A stretch of 64,000 nt of DNA. Origin: Dichotomocladium elegans. Its lineage: Eukaryota; Mucoromycota; Mucoromycetes; Mucorales; Lichtheimiaceae. Below are positions 53,157 to 64,000 of the stretch, piece after piece. The DNA lies in the NCBI GenBank assembly GCA_025716815.1, contig JAIXMN010000023.1, positions 248,001 to 312,000 on the forward strand, in the 5' to 3' direction. Positions within the stretch are counted from its first letter, which is position 1, and each line of letters starts with the position of its first letter. Both the position numbers and the translations under genes were made by a program. Under the pieces are notes generated by a model. The model was not told the DNA's origin. It did not search any database and saw only the letters and a program-made list of their open reading frames with translations.

Positions 53157-53450
53157 GGAGAGACCGGACGAGAGAGCCAGCACGCCAGAAGAGACAGGCG
53201 GCAGCTGCCAAGGCGCCAGACGAGGGAATGGCGCCGGCGGAGGGAAGGAGCGGAACGGTGTTCAGGAACTCCTCTCTTCCATGGCTCATCAAGCACGGGT
53301 ACGATCGGTTAATCTATAAAGGACAGTGGATGTTAGTTGCAATAATCATACCGGATAAGACCATGGAAGAGAGGGTCGGTATGAAGTTGATGGAGAAGGG
53401 TGATTTCTCGGCTGTCCATTATTTATAGGAAATCAAGGAGGAGCAGAAGA

Positions 53451-53643
53451 AATTTCTTTGTGATAAACGATGCTGCAGTAAATACAGCGGCGGGTCATGA
53501 TTTTCATTGACTCGCTGATCCTTTAATCGGTACAGAAGCTTGGAAACGTCCTGTTATTGCATTCCAAGAATACTTGCATAATTTCTTTATGATGAACGAT
53601 GTTGCAGTAAATACAGCGGCGGGTCACATGCTCTTTTCATTGA
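53451..53643. repeat. Direct repeat pair of about 60 bp
   Basis: 53451-53510 and 53580-53643 share AATTTCTTTRTGATRAACGATG and GCAGTAAATACAGCGGCGGG, with a short insertion in the second copy. The period is about 130 bases. Confidence 0.85.
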
Positions 53644-53809
53644 CGATTTCCATCATTTATTGATACTGTTTATTTTGGTGATTTTAGCTCTAGGCGGTTC
53701 GCATAGCGTATTTCAGCAACCGACATGTCGTCCGTGATGCTGTTAGAAACGAAATTGTATTGGGCGTATTCAGAGGTCGGCTTGATAAGAATTGGATGTG
53801 CATTTATGT

Positions 53810-53967
53810 TATAGTGGCTGCCCGTTATAGTGATACTCTCGGTTCCAGGAAATCGCATCACTATAATGAATTGGAATAAACCTTACCTGGTAATTTTGTT
53901 CTGTAAAGTGTATCGCTACAATGAATTATCACTATTATGAATATCACTATGAGGGGCGGCCACTGTA
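53810..53967. mobile_element. Pogo/Tigger-like MITE
   Basis: Inverted terminal repeats of 24-26 bases: TATAGTGGCTGCCCGTTATA at the left (53810 onward) and, as reverse complement, TACAGTGGCCGCCCCTCATA at the right (ending 53967), each followed by GTGATA, with about four mismatches. The whole is about 155 bp, has no coding capacity, and each end abuts TA, fitting a TA target duplication. CAGTGG(C/A)... ends with TATAGTGA-type subterminal repeats are characteristic of pogo-like Tc1/mariner superfamily elements. Internal CACTATAATGAATT-like motifs repeat three times. Confidence 0.75.
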
Positions 53968-54180
53968 CATAATTGATTTCCCGTTAATCCTACCATCTGA
54001 GTGCTTGTATGAGGCTAGTCAAATAAGAAAGAATAGATAATATATACTTTCGCGTAGAAAACCGCTTGTTTACCTCACTTTTTCTTTTTCTTTGATATAC
54101 TCGTTTCACCGACAAACTACCATACTAAAACAATCGTTCCAAGTATAAACGTTCATCGACCCGATACCTGTGATCGTACC

Positions 54181-55272
54181 ATGGTTGTGAAAGCATCCAT
54201 TGACAGCATAGGCTGGAGACAAGAGTACCGCGAAAAGTTGAACCATTTGGTCGACCTTGTGAATATAACGACAATGCATGCATACGCACTATCAAAATGC
54301 ATTTTTATCCACGAGTTCCAATCCAATGAAAATTTTGACATCAGGGCTTTTATCAACGAAAGATTCTTTGCTGAAGTCTGGCTCGCATTGATCGATTACA
54401 AACGACGCGGCTGTGGCGAGGAAACGATTCGATATCGGAATCTGATTGATGAATACTCGACTTCATACCTCTTATATACAAATTATGAACGACCATCCTT
54501 TCCATACTCCCAGCAATGTGCAAATTACGAAGGCGCCAAGATGGTTGTTGCTTACACCAATAACATTCAAATGCGATTCGGCCAACATTTTCGGCGGGCT
54601 ATCAATGCCTTGCTGAATATTCGACAGCGGAAAGAGGACCTTGAAGAGCAGCTGATTGGCCAAGGTCTGGACGCGACACAAATCAGTCAACGCATCCGAG
54701 AGACAATCATTACACCCGCAACAACATTGAAGCAGATTGTAGCTCGTCGAAACGTATCCAGAGATGACATCCCCGACGACTCAGCTTATCTTCAGGAAGC
54801 TTTCGACGCCATCCGGCCAATTTTCGATGCCTACACCAGTACCCACGCCTTTGACAACGATAGCATCTACTACGATGCAAAGGTTCATCCAATCCAACAT
54901 ATGGCAGCCTTTTACCAGCTCGCTCTCCTTTTTGAGCAACTTCAGTTGCCTGCATTTGCCTGTTTCCCTCTTCGTCGGTCATGGTCTCCGTTATACATAA
55001 TGATTGACGCAAAAATCATGTGGCAAAACATTCTGGGTCGCTCATGGGCCAAATAAGTTCCTTATCCTGGCGAATGGGATGAGATCGTCGATGTCACATT
55101 CCAATGCTCTCTAGCCTGGAGAAAATGGAGTACTTCGATTTCGTGCTACACTTGAAACGGATGGCGTAGGAGTCTCCATTATCAAGAAGAGAAGGGGCAG
55201 AGACGCACCCCCAGGTATCGGTGCTGCTCCGAATGTGGAGGAGCAGCCGGATCACAGTTGTCCCCATTACGT
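54181..55272 (+). pseudogene. Fanzor-like (eukaryotic TnpB-like) protein, truncated relic
   Basis: A 291-codon frame (54181-55056) begins with helical sequence (YREKLNHLVDLVNITTMHAYAL), then NNIQMRFGQHFRRAINALL and, near its end, FACFPLRRSWSPLYIMIDAK. After a stop at 55054 the same frame continues with GEWDEIVDVTF, and after a frameshift near 55,115 the sequence reads FRATLETDGVGVSIIKKRR and ends HYVS-stop about 55,270. The PLRxSWxPxYIxID and FxxxxxTDGVGVS blocks are those I associate with the Fanzor1 proteins common in Mucorales, distant relatives of the transposon-encoded RNA-guided nuclease TnpB. The catalytic RuvC half (IDPG, zinc finger, RD) is missing: the relic stops where a Tc1/mariner copy begins. 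The identification is from memory of the family and needs a profile search. Confidence 0.55.
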
Positions 55273-55299
55273 CAGTTAACTAAGTACATATGAGAATGA

Positions 55300-56335
55300 G
55301 AAACGAAATCTTCTAATCGCTCAGATTTAAGCTATTGGATGTTTCGCTGAATCGTGTCATTAACGCCTCGCTTTGCAAGAACCTATTGCGTTTAATTTTG
55401 CTCTTGACCACTGACCAAAACTGCTCAATAGGATTGAGTTCAGGCGAGTATGGTGGAAGATAAGCATATCGATATCCTCTTGATTGCGGGAGTCTCAAGC
55501 TACATTGAATGATGCCTGATGCTGAGAGTGCTCCCACGATTGTGGTTGTCTTTGATACTGTAACCACTGCAGGGGTCCCTTTCTTGGACCCCACCATATT
55601 GGATTTCATGTTAATATGGAATCCAGACTCATCAAGAAAAAACGCAGCTTTTGAAATCGATGACGGTCCTATCCCATCTGCATACTCAGTCAAGGCGCTC
55701 TTGGATCTTCGCAGCATTATTCCTGTCTATAGGCTGAAACCGAACCATTTTTAATGACAAGTTGCATACCTTTTCATAAATCGATGGAGCGTCATTTTAG
55801 ATGCTTTGAGACCCTCAAGTCGTTGGAGCAGCTACTCTAGGACTATGGATGGGTCTTCATCAACGCATTCTAAAAGAATGCGCTTATGCTCTTCATTGAG
55901 AATACGCGCACGGTACCCCCCGTGTTAGGTTTCTTAAAGATGCTGTCAGGATCCTTCTTGTACTGTAATGCCCATCGCTGGGCTGAACGAATATGGAGAC
56001 CTAGCAGCTGACGCACTCAAGATCTTCTCAAATATCCGTTTGAAAAATCTGACCTTGTCTTGGTCAGTTTATGCTGTGTAACTGCGCTTGATCCCAGCTT
56101 CTTTCATCCGAATGTCTGTATCCTTTCGCTGGGGAATGTGTGTGGGAGTAAGCTCAAGGTTATCTTTGCACAATATGCTACGTAGATATTCAGTGTGAGA
56201 ACAAACGGATTGAAGTGAGTACATTTCCTCATCAATGACATAGTCCATAGGTTCAAGACAGCCACGCTCATCAACGACATGACCTTGGCCATCTTGGTAG
56301 AAAATTAGGTTGCCCATTTCAGAATGGAAAAATTG
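55300..56335 (-). mobile_element. Tc1/mariner-like transposon, copy B
   Basis: On the minus strand the transposase begins in the LIFYQDGQGHVVDERGC block (56,320 to 56,070), passes several stops and frameshifts, and ends with an intact 134-codon frame (55313-55717). That frame holds FFLDESGFHINMKSNMVG, the first catalytic Asp region, and YLPPYSPELNPIEQFWSVVKSKIKR, the third catalytic acid region. Between LRLPQSRG and YRYAYLPP the stretch that should carry the second Asp (present as MDNAPI in copy A) is missing, so this copy has an internal deletion. Ends were not determined; the 3' end abuts the Fanzor-like relic. Confidence 0.8.
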
Positions 56336-56690
56336 TATAGAAGAGAAAGCTTTTCTTTGTGCGACATCTTCCGCATCTGTATGTGTCATTCAATTTGTCA
56401 TCACGCGCAAAGATTTTGGGCAAAATGCGATTTGTATTTTTGCGATCCTGCGACTTTGATTTTGAAAAAGAGTGTATAATAACCTGTCCATCAACTACCA
56501 AAGATTCTGACGTTATGAAGACTTCATGAAAGAAGTTCGCCTTTTATCGAATTATACGTTGCAATATCCTACTCACCATGATAGAGTCAACACCATTATA
56601 TTATACTGTCTGCAAGCAACTGTATTACTATCGGGCATTCATCCTACGTCACGCTCGTCAAAATGATAATATCGCATTCATCTTTACGAA

Positions 56691-59788
<3,098 letters not shown>

Positions 59789-60762
59789 AATGACAACTTT
59801 TAAAAAAGAAGGCAGAGTCTCCCTTTGCTGGAGAATGAAACATGACGTTCCTCTTTTATTTTTCTTCAAATTTATCAAAGCTTCGCCGACAAAAGTTGTA
59901 TTATAGGACAACAGTCTGCAAACACATAGACTTCTGAAGGTACACGACTTGTCTCTGGACCAACAGCTACCACGTGCCCTACAACAACATCGAAAGTGAA
60001 AAATAAAGGCTTATATCCAGGCGTAATATACCAGATTGGTTGATGCTGGCGCGATATGGGAGCTCATACTATACTAGATAGACGCACTTTCATCAGTCGA
60101 TACATTCCTTTACCTACTATCATGCGTACCAGATACCTGCGGTCCTCATTTCTCTTCAATGCGGCCTATCTACTCATGCGCATTCCGCAATAATCCCTCG
60201 GCATCCATAACCGGTATTAGTCTGCTGGAACTCCGAAATTGCGGCGCGACATTTGATATGGGTGTGAGTGCGGTATGGCGCTTGCGGCTCATGTCCTTGG
60301 ACATGAAGGACAAAGTGCGGGCGAATTGAAGGGCAGGTGCTCTGTAACTATGGGCAGCTGATAGAGAGTGTGAAAAATTTTATCCGTACTCGATTGTTCC
60401 CATGCCCTGTTGCCAAAAATATCTCGACGGTTTGAGTTTGAGATGTAATGCATGTGTGTGCACTGCAAAGACGCATTCAACTAGGCAGCATGCGGGTTTT
60501 TGTTGCAAACCTACAATCATTATTTGTTATCTATCCGCTCAGGTGATGATGGACGACGAGTGCCTCACATCTTGCATCTACGGATAGAATCAAGCAGAGC
60601 AGAAGGGAGAATAAACACTAATCTTCGCTCATGGAGAAAACTGAGATTCTCGGGAATTCTAATCTACCGCTATTTTCATTCACTTCTGCCCTCTTTCTTT
60701 TTTTCCACTTCACGCTCGTACTCTCTTTTCTTTTTCTACCTTATCCTAATATTAATGCACCA
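59789..60762. other. Intergenic between diverging genes, 1 kb
   Basis: Upstream regions of DED1 (minus) and of the LRR-GAT gene (plus). The last 80 bases before 60,763 are strongly pyrimidine-rich. No gene is supported; the in-frame upstream ATG at 60,631 translates this leader into an improbable hydrophobic sequence. Confidence 0.5.
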
Positions 60763-63700
60763 ATGGCCTCATTTGCGCCGGTCAATCAACACCATCTTCC
60801 TTTCACTTACGATCCAAGCTCCAAGCCCGCCAAAAGCATTCTCAAGCAAAAGTCCCATGTGAGCCGTACCTCATCATGGCTTTCCAACATCAACTCAAAG
60901 CTTGCCTCGAACCTTGTTGAGGCAAATTTCAAGGGGATGAATTCAACTGTTCAAGATAACTCATCTCGCCAAACTCAGGAGCAACAACAACAACAGGAGA
61001 CAGCCCGTCCGCTGAGTCTCTTTCGGAAGTTTATCAATAATAACAATACAGAACCTGGCGATGGCAGCAGCATAACATCCATGGGTTCGACTGAGGGTCA
61101 GGCAGTACTGTTTGACACTGATGAGCTTACTCCCAAGGATCTCAAGCGGGTCCGATTCTCTGTTGGCCAGCTGACTACAGAATACTATCCACATCGCAAA
61201 TCTTCAGATTCTGAGCGAGAAGAATTGACCAAGTCTGCAACTGATGCTTGCAAGCTATCCGAAACTGCGACCGACGGTTTGTCCTTGTCATCCACAGAAG
61301 ATAAAGACCGTATAGTGTCTGGAAATATATCGGAAATTCCAGTAAACAAGACAACGCCGGTGTCGAAAAAGTCACCTGAAGAACTGCTTGAGTTATACGA
61401 GATGGCATGCAGAAATAAAGAAGAGACACCATTCTTTGGATTCATGACAAGCATCAAAGTAAGGATGACCCATACGTCACAACTGGAGCCGGAAACGTTG
61501 TATCACTGTCAAGCCGCTAATAATGATCACATGTCTTTTAAGGAAGCAATTGACGTAGCCGCATTAACGACAATTGATTTTTCAGGACAACCACTGACTC
61601 GTCGTGTGGTGGAACCCATGGCTGACGTCTTAGGATACGTATACCAGCTCCATAATCTCAATTTGAGTAATTGCAGTCTGGAGGATGATGTAAGGAAGCG
61701 AATAGGGCAAACAAAAAGAAAATAATTTGTTACCATTTAAGGAAATGGCCGATCTGTCTAATCTTCCAAATTAGGCGATTAAAGTGCTACTCCACGCATT
61801 ACTGCTAAACGATACTTTGACTCATCTCCATCTTGCGAATAACAAGAATATAAAGACTACAGGGTTCAAGTATATTGCTATATACGTGAAAGGAGTATGC
61901 ATACCCAAAAAAGTGACTCAATGGGAGCAGAAACTCATCACTGCCATTCATGTTGCTTCTAGGCCGCTAAGCTTGAATATCTCGACCTCTCCATGATGAA
62001 TCCGGACAAAAAATCGATTCAATACTTGTCTCAATCTATTGCTTCTAATGATGCGTCGGGTGCTAATACCAACAATGAACATCACAACGTGGATCTACCA
62101 GCAGCCCCATCAATCAGATACCTCAAGTTGGACGGATGTGCTTTTAATAAAGCACACATGCTGGAAATACTAGCATCGGGAGTGCGGAAATCGAGATGTT
62201 TGCGACACCTTTCCTTAGCGAACTGCAAGATTAATTACCAGGGCGCGATATGGATAGGTGTCATGTTGCGCGACTATGACAGTGCTGAAAACATGACTGG
62301 TCTCTACGAGCTTAATATTGACAACAACGATATACGCCAAGGAATCCAGTATATTGGACAGGCATTGAGACGCAATCACTGTCTAAAGACTCTGTCAATG
62401 CGCGACTGTAAGCTGGATGCCAAAGGATGTGTATTTATTGGTGAAGCATTGGTACGTTTCTATATAGATACAGGATGACCATATAATAAACACGCGTCTA
62501 ACTCGAGAACATCTATATAGAAATACAACCAGTTCCTCGAAACCCTGGATCTCAGTACCAACGCATTAAATAATACAAATATAGAAGGTGTACGTCATAA
62601 GATTTAGATGGATGGGAATGCTGACCATCGTGCACATTCTGACATTGGATCCAATAGATTCTTTCGATCAAGCAGGCATTATACACAAATACCTCATTAA
62701 AGGATCTCAGCCTGTCGGATATTGGATTGACGTCTGAAGGTAAAAACAATTGAAGGAGGCAAGTGAAAGAATGGTTAGGTTTTAATTGCAATTTTCTTCA
62801 TAATAGGTGCGATCGCTCTAGCTGAATGTCTACCTGAAAACCAGGTATTATTCCGATTAGACCTATCAAAGAATCCAGGTATTGAGCTGGCGGGTTTAAT
62901 GGCGCTCGCGGCATCTTTACGGTTAAACCACTTGCTGTCATTTTTGGATGTCAATATTCCGGTATTGTTGCAGCTTAAATAAGTAGTTGGATAACTGTGC
63001 GATTCTTATAAGACAATCATAGCCGAATGATCGAGAGATGGCTAAGCTCCAAAGCGACATTGTCGCGAAGTGCACTATTAATGCACAGTCACAACAGCTC
63101 TCTCAACAACCACGTACGCACTTGCCGCCAGGATCGACGGGTAGATCGGGCTACAGTAACCACCGTCAAGGATCTCAAAGCAGTCTCGATTCTCGAGCTA
63201 CAGCGCCGACAACTGCCCGCTTGACTTTGCAGGAACGTCTCGCTGCTGTTACTCGGGGAAAGGCGAGTCCTCCAATAAAACCAGCAGCACCCATGGAAAC
63301 AATTTCAGTAACTTCTTCCCCACCCCAGAAACCACGTCGATCAGAAATGACAAATGCAGCAGCATCAAGACCTGTCAGGGTAACAAAGCCAGCTATAAAT
63401 GCGGAAATGATCGCTGCAACGATCACACAGGTGTCCCTCTTTGAGGAGCTTCTTGTTGCCGAGGCTGGCCAACGGGACGAAACGGTTGACAATGTACAGC
63501 TACCAGGAGACCTAATTTTGGTAATAATCAGTAGTAACGTAGCTGCGAAAAAGGCTGAAACTGATAAGAAAGGTTTAAATGGAAAAATAGCAAGTATTTG
63601 ATCAATGCAAGAAGACACAAGAAGATATAAGTTCACGGATCGCGCATGTGACAGACTCTGATCAGCTGGGTACGTGTGGTTTGAAACCGTATTGAGTAGG

Positions 63701-64000
63701 TCATATTTTAACCATTCATTCGACGATAAGTTCAATTGCTCGAGGTCAATGACCGTCTGACGGCTGCCATATCCCGATACCAGTGTCTCTTTACATTTGA
63801 GACGATGGATAATACGAAGCAAGCTGACTCAATAATACCGGCAGTAGAAGGAACTTCGTCCCCACAGCAGGAACGACAAGCACATGCTATAAGCAAAGGC
63901 GACATCGACACCAGTCTCTCGTCAAATTTATTGTACATTAACACTAATGATCCTCCTCTTTCCACATCATTCGAAATTGGAGATGTGGACGAAGATGATG
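60763..64000 (+). CDS. PP1-docking leucine-rich-repeat protein with GAT domain, partial
   Basis: Exons 60763-61458, 61543-61689, 61775-61894, 61963-62451, 62521-62589, 62676-62739, 62807-62961, 63023-63520, 63591-63669 and 63731 onward close in phase; about 862 residues are visible and the gene runs off the window. The N-terminus is disordered, with the PP1-binding motif RVRF (residues 129-132, DLKRVRFSV). Leucine-rich repeats of the ribonuclease-inhibitor type follow (LHNLNLSNCSL, LTHLHLANNK, LRHLSLANCKI, LYELNIDNNDI, LKTLSMRDCKL, LKDLSLSDIGL), resembling PPP1R37. After a basic Ser/Pro linker comes a GAT-type helical domain (LFEELLVAEAGQ, VFDQCKKTQEDISSRIAHV, LLEVNDRLTAAISRY) like TOM1/GGA. 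That combination suggests a phosphatase-linked sorting adaptor; this role is inference. Intron 1 is 84 bases, in frame and without a stop. Confidence 0.82.

Larger units (their letters stand above)
50827..53800. other. Gene-poor region with repeats
   Basis: No gene is supported. It includes the second copy of the dispersed repeat (about 51,785-52,225), a GC-rich island with two perfect hairpins (53,117-53,156) and a pair of direct repeats (53,451-53,643), all listed separately. Confidence 0.4.

Noticed and set aside
53045..53296. Minus-strand frame that recalled retrotransposon gag sequence
   Set aside because: Only a vague resemblance of its C-terminal dozen residues; no zinc knuckle, protease or long terminal repeat is nearby.
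60631..60762. Upstream in-frame ATG of the LRR-GAT gene
   Set aside because: It would translate the pyrimidine-rich leader into Phe/Leu-rich sequence; the ATG at 60,763 gives a plausible start.

Overview
This window reads as nuclear DNA of an early-diverging filamentous fungus, most likely Mucoromycota (Mucorales-like). The genes are eukaryotic and densely interrupted by short introns (about 50-140 nt, often with a CTAAC-type branch site). They encode fungal hallmarks: a protein O-mannosyltransferase, SEC2, an FHA-forkhead factor and an AIM32-type protein. Decayed transposons lie between the genes. No RNA genes, CRISPR arrays or bacterial-type operons were seen. All gene models below were built by hand: reading frames were joined at splice sites, checked for phase closure and compared with remembered family motifs.

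Layout. 1.5-4.6 kb: a TLC-domain membrane protein (+) and the peroxisomal PTS2 receptor PEX7 (-). 4.6-11.3 kb: gene-poor, with one decayed Tc1/mariner copy and one copy of a dispersed repeat. 11.3-27.8 kb: gene-dense, with a His/Ser/Thr-rich protein (-), mitochondrial DEAD-box helicase (+), ArfGAP (+), an unknown conserved-looking protein (+), ribosomal protein uS4/RPS9 (+), O-mannosyltransferase (-, 12 exons) and a TALE homeodomain factor (-). 30.2-45.6 kb: vezatin/Inp2-like protein (+), SURF1/SHY1 (-), FHA-forkhead factor with a long polyQ tract (-), SEC2 (-), AIM32-like protein (-), acyl-CoA synthetase-like enzyme (-) and a GPI-anchored chitin-deacetylase-family protein that has lost its catalytic residues (-). 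45.6-56.5 kb: a transposon graveyard containing a Helitron helicase relic, a pogo-like MITE, a GC-rich double hairpin, a likely Fanzor (eukaryotic TnpB-like) relic and a second Tc1/mariner copy. 56.7-64 kb: DED1 RNA helicase (-, 14 exons) and the start of a PP1-docking, leucine-rich-repeat, GAT-domain protein (+, runs off the end).

The genes are mostly independent housekeeping functions: secretion and cell wall (PMT, SEC2, ArfGAP, chitin-deacetylase family, GAT protein), mitochondria (MSS116-like, SURF1, AIM32-like), peroxisomes (PEX7 and possibly the Inp2-like protein), and translation or transcription (uS4, DED1, homeodomain, forkhead).

The observations most worth a second look are the Fanzor-like relic next to a Tc1/mariner copy, the chitin-deacetylase pseudo-enzyme, three GC-AG introns with the same GCAAGT donor, the run of ten phase-2 introns in the DED1 N-terminus, and the LRR-GAT fusion.
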